Assembly: GCA_027576995.1 (NCBI GenBank)
Contig: JANBQC010000665.1
Location: 1 to 14,603, forward strand
Source: Dimargaris cristalligena
Lineage: Eukaryota; Kickxellomycota; Dimargaritomycetes; Dimargaritales; Dimargaritaceae
Direction of reading: 5' to 3'
Length of the DNA: 14,603 bases
The stretch's first letter is position 1. Each line of letters begins with the position of its first letter. The notes beneath the pieces were generated by a model. It worked only from the letters and a program-made list of their open reading frames with translations, had not been told where the DNA came from and did not search any database. Below, piece after piece: positions 1 through 8,284 of the stretch. The position numbers and the translations under genes are program-made.

Positions 1-260
1 GACTCCAAGAGCTTTTTAATTTCTCTAGGAATCAAATCATTATTTCCAGTATATTTCTTCAATTCTTTATATTCTATTAGAGTAGCAGACTTTCTGACCA
101 CATACCTCAGTGACACAATGGCCTCTCATTGAGGAGCTATGTAGTTATAGCAGTAATAATTAGTAACAATTGACATATATAATCTGGCCACTCCCCACAG
201 GGTGAATGGCAATTCCTCTCCTAACTCCAACTTTCCTATTTTCTTTTTAAAAGCAATCAT
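1..260 (-). pseudogene. Repeat-encoded protein remnant, one internal stop, runs off the left edge
   Basis: An ATG at 258-260 opens a minus-strand frame of 44 codons (begins MIAFKKKIGK) that ends in TGA at 126-128. The same frame stays open from there to the window edge, reading lysine-rich, coding-like sequence including KYTGNNDLIPREIKKLLE. A related but more decayed stretch reading KYTGYYFLSRN lies on the plus strand near 13950. The even amino-acid composition on both sides of a single stop suggests a protein-coding repeat element broken by one nonsense change. I do not recognise the family. It could also be a chance open frame in AT-rich DNA, but the second copy argues against that. Confidence 0.45.
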
Positions 261-703
261 TATATCTAGGGTCATACTGGAAACTACCTGCAACTATTAT
301 TAATAAATCATCACTTATCTACATTTACCACCTGCAATTTAATACATTTCCTTTTTTAGACATGATTGGCACAACTATCAATTTTATGCAATGACAGAAG
401 AATGGTTAGAATAAGAGTTTTAACAGTAATAATTGTCTGGTAAAAATTGGTAAAAGAATTAGTTATCTCAAGGGTAAGAAACAGGGCATCAAAGTCTGGT
501 TTATTAAAGATGGGTGATTACCCCTTATTTATGTCAGGAAATAAATCAAGGGGTTAGGGTATTTAGTGGCAGTGGAAAGCAGTAGTTGGTCTTGAAACCA
601 TTGTTGGAATAACCACTAGTAGTCCTGGGTCACTTAATGTTATTGGCTGGGAATGTTGGGGATGTCAGTGGCATCACTGGTTTTGATTGAGTTCCAAATA
701 AGT

Positions 704-961
704 TTATTCTAATAAACTCGGTGGCTTAGCTGCTGGGGACATCATGGGAATATTCAGTACTTGAGGGTTGGGGATTCCTACAGGATGACTGGGGAAATCA
801 CCAGACTGGTCTTGAGGATATCCTGGTGACCTGGGCCTGGGAATTAGTACTAGTGAAGTTTGTAGTTCTTGGGGAGGTGGTACAATATCAATTGTTATGA
901 TATTGGGCAACATAATGTCAGCCCTTCTAATCCACCTTAATCCAGATACCAGGCTGTCCAC
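704..961 (-). pseudogene. Proline-rich repeat-encoded protein fragment (85 codons)
   Basis: The minus-strand frame carries a proline-rich segment, IVPPPQELQTS followed by PRPRSPGYPQDQS and IPNPQVLNIP. The right-hand repeat copy encodes IMPPP, a stop, EPQTS, then PSPRSPGHPQDQS from about 14125 to 14190. The protein-level similarity, with substitutions and in-frame stops in one copy, indicates descent from one mobile or repeated coding sequence. No catalytic motif is visible. Proline-rich sequence of this kind is common in structural or gag-like proteins, but that assignment is not supported beyond composition. The annotated start is simply the first methionine codon of the frame and need not be a real start. 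Confidence 0.45.
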
Positions 962-1445
962 CCTTATTAGGCCTTATAGCACTACATTAACCTTCCCATA
1001 GTCACCCCTGGTACTATGGGATCACCATATATCACATAACCCTTCCCCTTCCAGACTCCAGCTCTTCACACTAATCACTCAGCATGTTGATCTGAGGACT
1101 CTTCTGGTTACCCTGAGAGACTTCCAGATACTAGTAGCCATCTGGTTGGCCTATTCTTACTATATACCTTAGTTACCTATAGTCTTCCCTTGGGACCTCC
1201 CTCTGGAGTTATCCCCACATATATATAACTGGGCCCATTGGGACCAGTTAGATGCCTTAGCATATTTCTTACCCCCTAGTTTACTCCAATAAACTTCATA
1301 TATGCTCACCCCCTCATACTGACCCGTAAGTGTGCCTGCTGCATATCCCTTGCATACCTAATTACCTAGGCCTTTATTGGTTAGTACTGTGCCCCATACC
1401 TAATACTAGTAGCCCACTTGGCCGAGTCTAAAGCCCCGCCTACTG

Positions 1446-1628
1446 TTAGAAGCCTATCCCCAGGACTCTTGATGGACTAAGAGTGGTAAACTCACAGGTG
1501 ATATTAGCATAGTATGTAGATGGAGCTTGGTAAGGCACTCCTGAGTAACCATCCAATAACATATTCATATGTTCAGAGTATCCCACCCATTTCAGGGTCA
1601 TGGAGTTCAATGCCATGTGGATATACAT
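1446..1628 (-). pseudogene. C-terminal fragment of repeat-encoded ORF (ends TLSPSRVLGIGF)
   Basis: This 60-codon minus-strand frame ends with FTTLSPSRVLGIGF and a stop. The plus-strand frame at 14273-14458 ends with LTTLSPSRVPRIGF and a stop at the equivalent position. Conservation of the last residues and of the stop codon in two opposite-facing copies suggests this was the true carboxy terminus of a protein encoded by the element. Upstream parts of the two frames are much less alike, consistent with decay or indels. Similarity continues past the stop into about 180 bases (1262-1440), so the homology is not limited to coding sequence. Confidence 0.45.
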
Positions 1629-1729
1629 TGGAGCTCATATTTACTCCCTAGTGGTGTGAACAAGATTCGTCTTGGATGGCCTACTAATCCAGGTTTCTCT
1701 AGGGAGTGGGGCTTATTATTTTAGTACGT

Positions 1730-3477
1730 TTATGGTTAATATGAGATGGCATAAATTGAGTTTACGGATCAAAGATCTACTAAAAATAGTGATTTTGAGT
1801 GCAGGTGACTAAAAGTTCGGCTAGATTAAAAAAACGAATAACCATCTATCAATATTAAACACCAATGACAGAATCTTTGTTGATATGTCCCATCTTTAAT
1901 TAACATGCTACACTCGGCAAGTGGTGCCGTAAAATAAAAGATCTATGTCGGGCGGGACCAGCCAAAACATATATATATATATATGGAGAGAGAGAGTTCG
2001 GCTATCTTCTCTAATGTCGATCATGAAAACCCGGATTATTTTCACTGAGACTATGGCAATGAGTACACCACTTGGTTTATTTTTATCTGGTCACGCCATC
2101 GATTCAGCTCTGTTTAACCATTGTTGCGTGCATATGCTGTACATGCCATGGTGAGGCCAGGCACTTCCATAAATTGATGCTATGCCAAAGCTTCGACAGC
2201 CCCGCCAATGGTCAGGAGTGATCAGTAGGTGTATGGCTGCCTTAAAAATTAACTAACTAGCAGTGACTAATTCATATCTATTAATTTCTATTTTTCATTA
2301 CTTTGGTAACATTGACCATTTGTAGTTCCGACCATAGCAATAGCCAACTCTTTAAATATCACACAAGATTCCAATAGAGAAGTGCTAAAAACCCCCGGGG
2401 CGTCCGCCGATAAGGATTTAGTACTCAAGGGTGGATGCCTAGATATATACAGAGACGCCTTGGTGCTGGATACTAAACTAAAGGGGTAAGGTTATATTAC
2501 TATATGTAAACATGGTCGGGATAAAGGCTATCAGTCCCTAGGGGAGCCAGAGGGGGGTAATTACTGTGGGGCTCAGACTATGGAAAATACGGACGATGAC
2601 CATAGTTTAATAGTGTATATTTAAGGGCAGGTTTTCAATTTGCGGGGAGGGGAGGAGTTGGCCTCCTTACCATGCCATTTAATAGTTATATAATAGCCCA
2701 TCAGAGACTGTAACATAAAATGACATATGAACAAACCAACGATATCCTAAAGGCGTAATGGTCTTTCAGCAACAACCCTAGTCCAAGACATAATAGAATA
2801 CTGTGTTTACGGTCATTTACACGGATTATTGGGACCCCCTATAATCTTTAAGTGGGGACCACATAGCTCGACTGACCAGGGGGGGTTCGGTGCGTTTATC
2901 CCGAAGACTTGGTACCGAGAAGTCTCTGAAAACACCAACTGTGAAGCGGACTCAGGCCAAACGGGGATCCAGCGAGTATGTTTACTCCAAGATACCAGAA
3001 GGCTGCTTCACTCCACACCTGCATAGCACGGAGTCTGTCGACTGTAATCTAACCATACTATATAATGAGGTTGAGGGAAATGTAGACATCTTCCACAAAT
3101 CGGGTTGCCTAGATCCCGGTTCAGCTAATGGCGATTCGTATCATTATTAGGTCTACATTGGCATAAATAGTTTAGCACATTGGCGAGGCGATCCCTCTAT
3201 TCTGTAGGCGGAAAATAAAAAAGAATCAGCCCAGTTACCCTTTAAAAACAACATGCCAGGGTATAATAGCTGCATATCCCTCAATTGACCATTGTAACTA
3301 CCCTTATTGTTTCAGGATTAGTATATCAGTGGCCCATTTAATCTAGTAATCATCCGAGTTATTTACCAAAGTGTAATGATCCATTAATTGGCAAGCGGTG
3401 AGGGAAACGGAAAACCGGTGATAACGGTTTGATGTCACTAGGGAAATGATATTATAAAATACAAAACAACACAGTAA
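1730..3477. other. Intergenic region without a convincing gene
   Basis: I see no recognisable protein family, tRNA or rRNA here. The best open frame is 2890-3150 on the plus strand (86 codons, not clearly starting at ATG), in a locally less AT-rich patch. Its translation has no motif I recognise. It is overlapped by another frame (2829-3026) and has stops close upstream, so it could be a chance frame, an isolated exon or a relic. The remainder is AT-rich with scattered stops in all frames. Confidence 0.5.
1969..1996. repeat. Compound microsatellite (AT)8 then (GA)n
   Basis: Eight AT units at 1969-1984 are followed directly by a short GA-rich tract to 1996. It lies just outside the repeat-rich left block, in DNA without a recognisable gene, and has no evident function. 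Confidence 0.85.
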
Positions 3478-3483
3478 TTTATT
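3478..3483 (-). terminator. Candidate poly(A) signal AATAAA for the Ldb17-like gene
   Basis: The complement reads AATAAA about 165 nt downstream of the stop codon of the minus-strand Ldb17-like gene, a plausible 3' UTR length. In AT-rich DNA this hexamer is frequent by chance, so the assignment is tentative. Confidence 0.3.
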
Positions 3484-3648
3484 AATTGGTTCTGCAAGAA
3501 AAAAAAAAGATAGTATACGCTCTCTACCTAAACCTGCCACACCTACCCAACATCCATCCACAAAAATTAAAGGGAAGGGAGAGGTGCAGGCATACCCTCA
3601 ATGAAAACCATATTTTCTACTATTAAAAAAATAAGGCATTCTCGGATA

Positions 3649-5304
3649 TTAAAGTAGGGGTCCGTAGGCCAAGGGGTCTTCACAAAGTTTGACCGTATGG
3701 ACAATTAAACGGCGCATTTCGGAGGACACGGCGGCCAAACTGGCACGGCTAGCCAAGGTACGAAGTAATGTAGCCAAATGGGCCGCCTTATGGCGGGTTT
3801 CCGTAAATTGGGTGTTGAGGATAATAGGGGGCAGGAGTCGCAGGTAAGCCGTCCGGAGGGCATCCGCGTCGCAAGACAGATTGTAAAGCTCCCGAATGAT
3901 CACATCAATGAGCACATTAAGGTCATTGGTGAAGAAAAAGGTAAAGGTTCCAGGAGTGGTCAATAGCGCCGTGATAAATTTAAGGATAGAAATGATGGTC
4001 TCACGATCGCCTAGATTGGGAAGAAGATTGGATGATTCAAAACAACAGGTGGAGAGGGTTAATACACTGACGAACGAATGACAATCCATCGCAAGGATGA
4101 TCAGTTGGCAAAGAGGGGTCTCTATTAGACGAATTGGGCCCGGAAGCACGTACTACTTACTTTCACGATTTAACATAAAGATGAGGTTTTCGGAAAAGGT
4201 GAGGCAGCTGTCCCGTTCTCGGCATAGAGTCTGGATTACTAACTGCAGAGGTGGCTGCAATGGGGAATTGGACGCCGATACGCAGCGCTGAGACATGGGG
4301 GTACCATTGACGGGAGGGGAAGCAAGGGCAGCGACATCGGCCGTCGATTTGACGGGAGTAGGTGGCGGCGGGGGGCGTCGTAGGGGTGGTGTAGGACAGG
4401 GGCGGGAGCCATCCGAATGGGATGGGACCATTCGCTGAGACGGAGGGGCTCGTCTACGAGGAACCACAGGCGGGGCCCTTTTCTTAGAAGGATGGTGGGT
4501 TCCGTTTTCGACCAATGGCGCCGGGGCGGAAGCAGGGGGAGTGGGACTGGGACTGGGGCTTGGACTGGGCATAGTACCCCCACCATTGGTCCCCACAATC
4601 ACTGGCTCAGCGACAGCCGTCGGTTTTTGCACAGACCGGACCATGACAGGTCCCCTCGGTAGGGGTCGACGTCCGCACTGGTGGTGCAAGGCCAGTATTA
4701 ATTTAGACGCAGCTTCGTTAATTTGCTCGTGGGAGAAGCGCGACTTTTCAATCATATATAATAAATAAGCAATAAAGTTTTCGTCGAGGCCATCAAAATC
4801 AGCCGAGGGCAGTACTTTTTCCAGGCACAGGCTAGTGAGTAAGGTCAAGGCGGGAAATTTGAGTGACCGGTCGTAGTCCCGGGTGATGTACGTTTTTAGC
4901 CGGGCTACAGCGGAATGGTCAACTAACAGGGTGAGCAGTTCGGGAACGAGGGACTGGGTGCCTAGGGCAAGGAGGTGTAAGACCCAGGCCATCCGACGGG
5001 TGACCTTTTGTTGAAAAAACGCCAAGATGTAACTCACAAAAGTGGGCACATTGAGTTCGAAAAACGGGGATTCCAGCAGAACCAGAAAGGCGTGGGGACA
5101 GTCGGGGTTGGTGAAACCCCCGTTCAGGGAGAATTGGGCATCCATGTTCTTGACCCAGGCATCGAGGATCCGGTAGGGCTCATGGGCAGTGGTATGAGGA
5201 TGTTGAAGTACCGTTTCAAACTCTACAAAGGCGTCGGACACGGCCTTCACTGAGTAACGGCGTTCGACGCGGCGACTTAATTTACGGGTTAACTCAGCGG
5301 CCAT
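3649..5304 (-). CDS. LDB17: Ldb17/Dip1 (SPIN90) family actin-nucleation regulator, two exons
   Basis: This gene likely encodes the fungal SPIN90 homologue, which in yeasts activates Arp2/3 to seed linear actin filaments at endocytic patches. Exon 1 is 5304-4161 and exon 2 is 4010-3649, joined by a 150-nt GT-AG intron (donor GTAAGT) to give 501 codons. ATG at 5304 is the first in the frame and has A at -3. Residues 1-210 are leucine-rich and helical, as in the family's armadillo-like N-terminal half. Residues 211-355 form a proline-rich insert (PSPSPSPSP, RAPPVVPRRRAPP, RRPPPPPTP) with SH3-ligand-like PxxP motifs. From about 368 the leucine-rich core resumes: TFSENLIFMLNRE crosses the intron, then TTPGTFTFFFTNDLNVLIDVIIREL, LRTAYLRLLPPIILNTQF and RHKAAHLATLL. 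These match the SPIN90/Ldb17 core as I know it. An upstream acceptor (intron 4122-4160) is also in frame and would add 37 residues. The stop may be the natural end. Confidence 0.85.
4011..4160 (-). other. Intron of the Ldb17-like gene, with an alternative in-frame acceptor
   Basis: The donor is GTAAGT at 4160-4155 and the preferred acceptor ends at 4011 (minus-strand CCCAATCTAG). This joins NRE to SDRETIISILKF with no insertion into the conserved SPIN90 block. Pyrimidine-rich sequence and a TTAAC branch-like element precede the acceptor. A second acceptor ending at 4122 (CTAATAG) gives a 39-nt intron and keeps the frame, inserting a cysteine- and serine-rich stretch. The 150-nt version is preferred because it preserves the family alignment and its size fits the other introns in the window. 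Confidence 0.65.
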
Positions 5305-5906
5305 AGTTGGTAATATTAGTACATGATAAGGGGGATAATATAAGGCGGGCGACGTGGGTAGAAAATAACTATAGCTGAAGCAATCTAACAAGGAGAGCGA
5401 GAGTAGGGGGAGTGGCGAAAAAAAGAACAGGTAACTAAGTCTAGGGAGAAGTGCGGATAAACTGCTAAGCCTATAAGTAAATATACAAAGTAAGAAATGG
5501 GAATGAAATAAAAAATAAAATAGAGATGAGAAACTAGTATCAAACTAAGGACAACGGAGAACTTTTGAAATAGAAGGAAGAGAGGACAAGGAATAGCCAG
5601 TTTGAAGCGGGTGTAACCCCACGCACAAATAAAGGGGGGGGTCAATCATGGAGTGAGGAAACCATTACCAGAAAAATAGCGGGAACCAGGGGAGAAACCC
5701 CCGCCGGCTGGTGAGGGGGTCCCAAGACCAACTATAGAACTCTCAAAAGAACCTTGCAGGGATCTAGTGTGGAAAATCTGGTGGCTAGCCAAGCCAAGCC
5801 GTGACGCAGACCATGGCGGCGGGAACTGGTCCAATTTTCGGTGTCATTAACTAATACGCACAGGGGTGTGACATACACCTTTATCGCGGGCGATTTCAGG
5901 GGCAAC

Positions 5907-5924
5907 GGCCCAGTTTTGGGCCGG
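5907..5924. repeat. Short perfect hairpin, 7-bp stem and 4-nt loop
   Basis: CGGCCCA and TGGGCCG are exact reverse complements separated by gttt. It sits about 600 bp upstream of the Ldb17-like start codon. It could form a hairpin in DNA or RNA, but no function can be assigned and such short palindromes also arise by chance. Confidence 0.4.
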
Positions 5925-6549
5925 TCTAACCAAAGCAACGCTACGGGCCTAATAACCACGGGTAATTGAGTTAATGAGCAGAAATAGGATAGGGAGCGCG
6001 GAATTAAAGGCCATCGTGACGGAATGTTAGGACCGAACTATCCCATGGTCTCAAATCGGGGGACACGCTGATTGAAAAGCCGGCGGAAAACCACGGCTCA
6101 CCAAGAGTTCCTGGATGTTGGCCAACGTAACACAGCCACACAGTGAATGCATGCCAATAGCAGTGGGCGGGATATAGTAAATGACCTCATTACAGATGCA
6201 CTAGGGCTCTCGGTACCACTGTTCTGGGAAGAAAAGCCAAGTAGTGAAATAGGTCAAGGCAAAATCCATTAACCCATACTTAGCAGGAGAGTCCCGGCTA
6301 GTCTGCTATAATTCCAAGATGTTCCTATACGTATGCCAGACTAAAGCGGCCTCTCTATAGGCCGATGGCTGAATAGTACCGAATCTAGCGAAATCTCCCG
6401 GGGGATGGATACTACTGCTTGAGTGTTCGACAAATTTGGGTATTTATTTAGGTATGTGTCGGTTATACTATTAGTACAGCGATGTTATTGGGATCTAGCC
6501 ATTAGAATAAAACAGGAAGACAACTAACATTAAAGGAGTAGGGTGTTGA

Positions 6550-6583
6550 GGTGGGGTAGGGTAGGGTATTCAACCTACCCACC
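6550..6583. repeat. Imperfect inverted repeat with G-rich left arm
   Basis: The left arm GGTGGGGTAGG pairs with the right arm CCTACCCACC apart from one extra G, around a 13-nt loop containing another GTAGGG unit. The G-rich arm resembles a run of (GTAGG) repeats. No gene is evident on either side within several hundred bases. Confidence 0.45.
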
Positions 6584-7543
6584 AATGGTCTAGCATATGG
6601 TTATCGTAGGCGTATAGAGCATGAGACTAAACTAAAAGGAATATAAACCCACTGTAGCCATGGGTACAGTGGAAGCAATGAGCCATCGTTACTGAGAATC
6701 AAGGATAATTCGATAGAGGGAGTGAGGGGCCATCGAGAGTGGCAGTGACTATGTAGAGAAAAACCACCATGGATACGATCGCTGGAATTAGATATGGGCG
6801 GGGGAACTAGGCAAGGACAGTCTGGTCCAGATCTAGAGGCAGGGTGCTTCATAGCGTGGCCCAAACCAAGGGGTATGTGAGGGGTAGCACTTTAATCCCC
6901 CCCCAACCACCAGCTAGTGTAGACGATGCGAAACTCGATAGACAAAATCGAAACGAAACGGGGGGAAAAACACTACAATGAACTCGAATCCAAAGCAGAG
7001 GAAGGGTATGGGATGAATGTCGGACTAGGACAGAGAATAGAAATACTACTACTAATAACAAGAATGCCATTGGCATAGTATGGTGGGTATATGCATGCAT
7101 ATAGAGGGGTAGTTAAAAGAATCCCGATCCGAACCGAACCGACGGGAATCCAGTCAGTACGGTCGGTAAATAACAGAGTTGTAGTGAGTGAATGGCGAGA
7201 GTGGGAGAGAAGGAGGGGGGTAGTAGGGCAAAACGCAGTTAGAATAGTCTACACCGTGGCGATAGTCTTGCTGCACGAGCTCCGGGAAGGAACAGTGGTT
7301 CATCGCAAAGGTACGCGGAAAGGACGGAAAACTGGGCCATCGTGCAGTAGCACTACGGCCCAACTGTGAACTGGGGAAATGAATCTATCGCAAGAGTGGG
7401 TGTGGAAAAGAGAGAAAAACCCCCCGGCGGCCGCTATATATATCCCCAGACGCTGGTTAACAATGGGGCGCCGGACATAACCATTCGCGACACGGAGACT
7501 GTAAAGACCAGAGAGCTGCTGCTTGACTGAAACGCCACCTTGA

Positions 7544-8284
7544 CTAATCGAATCGAGCGCCGCACTTGACACAGCGCCGTTCGGTCATGCAAAGGCAACA
7601 CGGGATTCCGCAGGGGAAACAAAAGAGGGCACATAGTACCCCAGGCAGGGTAAACTCGGTTTGGAGTTCGTGGTCGCCGCCGCGGGAACACAAACCATAG
7701 TGATGGACATGGACGACCTGATATGCGGTGTAGGCCGGTTGCTGATGGCTGCCGGACCCCAAGGGAAAGGAAGCCGATGCAGCTCCCGTTGCCAAGCTGC
7801 CGTAGGTGCCCGATGGTTGGCTCGACTGCAGCGGGGGATTTTGTATATACGGAGAAGACGAGGCGGCGGGGTAGTGGGGGTAGGTTCCGGAGCCGGAAGG
7901 TCGTTCAGCAACCGGCATAGCTGCCCCCGAAGGCTGGGCAAACCAATTGGTCTGGGCGACGGGGACCTGGGGCATACCCGGAAAGTAGTCGCTGTGGTGG
8001 GTGGGGGGAGGCGACCCAAACTTCCAGCCCACCTGGGTATTCGACGCAGGCAAGGGATGGGGTTGTACTGGGTGCGGGTGCCAGGCGGTGGGGTCTTCCG
8101 GCGGGGAGTCCGAATAGGGGGGCGGAGGGGGTTCCTCGGCTAAAGTCGGGGACGAGTGGTTTGGGCGGATGGGCCAGGACGAAGGGGTTCGCTGCTCGCG
8201 TGGGAGGTCGGAGGAGCCGGCGCCGGTAGAGCGAGGGTGGCCTTCAGCCAACGGACGGGCTTCGTGGGACTCTGCGGCACCCAT
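7544..8284 (-). CDS. BRI3-like small membrane protein with proline-rich N-terminal region
   Basis: The single-exon frame encodes 246 residues; ATG at 8284 is the first in the frame. The C-terminal 50 residues resemble the brain protein I3 (BRI3) family, whose animal members are endolysosomal membrane proteins. A cysteine-rich hydrophobic segment at about 211-233 (LPGVLCALFCFPCGIPCCLC) is followed by TERRCVKCGARFD, matching the family pattern of a membrane segment, a basic turn and a terminal CxxCG. The usual CPxC knuckle before the membrane segment is reduced to a single cysteine in LCSRGGDHELQTEF. Residues 1-190 are proline-, serine- and tyrosine-rich and probably disordered. The protein starts MGAAES, which fits the N-myristoylation pattern MGxxxS. 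A PPPPPY run near residue 57 is a PPxY ligand for WW domains, such as those of Rsp5/Nedd4 ligases. Family placement is from memory of the C-terminal pattern; a LITAF-like relative is the main alternative. Confidence 0.65.
   Translation of the reverse strand: MGAAESHEARPLAEGHPRSTGAGSSDLPREQRTPSSWPIRPNHSSPTLAEEPPPPPYSDSPPEDPTAWHPHPVQPHPLPASNTQVGWKFGSPPPTHHSDYFPGMPQVPVAQTNWFAQPSGAAMPVAERPSGSGTYPHYPAASSSPYIQNPPLQSSQPSGTYGSLATGAASASFPLGSGSHQQPAYTAYQVVHVHHYGLCSRGGDHELQTEFTLPGVLCALFCFPCGIPCCLCMTERRCVKCGARFD

Larger units (their letters stand above)
1..1730 (-). mobile_element. Decayed dispersed-repeat cluster, left copy
   Basis: This AT-rich block, read on the minus strand, contains several fragments that recur on the plus strand at the right end of the window. 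Three pieces are clear. Complement of about 1440-1490 matches 14410-14465, including a shared 22-base stretch around 'cttagtccatcaagagtc' and then 'ggataggcttctaa'. Complement of about 1262-1430 matches 14475-14600. Complement of about 680-880 matches 14130-14340 in nucleotide and protein terms. The order on the left differs from the right, so the left block is probably several nested or rearranged copies. Only short reading frames survive. A retroelement gag-like or other transposon origin is inference; no reverse transcriptase, integrase or transposase motif was recognised, and no terminal repeats or target-site duplications were found. The right boundary near 1730 is approximate. Confidence 0.6.
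5305..7543. other. 2.2-kb region without a recognisable gene
   Basis: This region lies between the start of the Ldb17-like gene and the stop of the BRI3-like gene, so it should hold the Ldb17 promoter and 5' UTR and the BRI3-like 3' UTR. Open frames up to about 92 codons exist on both strands (for example 7091-7369 plus, 7300-7572 minus, 6601-6864 minus). None shows a recognisable domain, codon pattern or consistent splice signals, and they overlap each other. Two inverted repeats stand out: a 7-bp stem with a 4-nt loop at 5907-5924 (CGGCCCA/TGGGCCG) and an imperfect hairpin at 6550-6583. A small multi-exon or noncoding gene cannot be excluded. Confidence 0.45.

Noticed and set aside
4122..4160. 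39-nt intron as the main splice form of the Ldb17-like gene
   Set aside because: It keeps frame but inserts 37 residues into a conserved block, while the 150-nt alternative restores the family pattern and fits local intron sizes. Kept only as a possible isoform.
5305..5391. N-terminal extension of the Ldb17-like protein
   Set aside because: The frame is open upstream, but its first codon is TTG and there is no ATG before 5304.
7661..8143. 160-codon plus-strand frame opposite the BRI3-like gene
   Set aside because: It is an antisense shadow, rich in Arg and Gly as expected from the complement of proline-rich codons.
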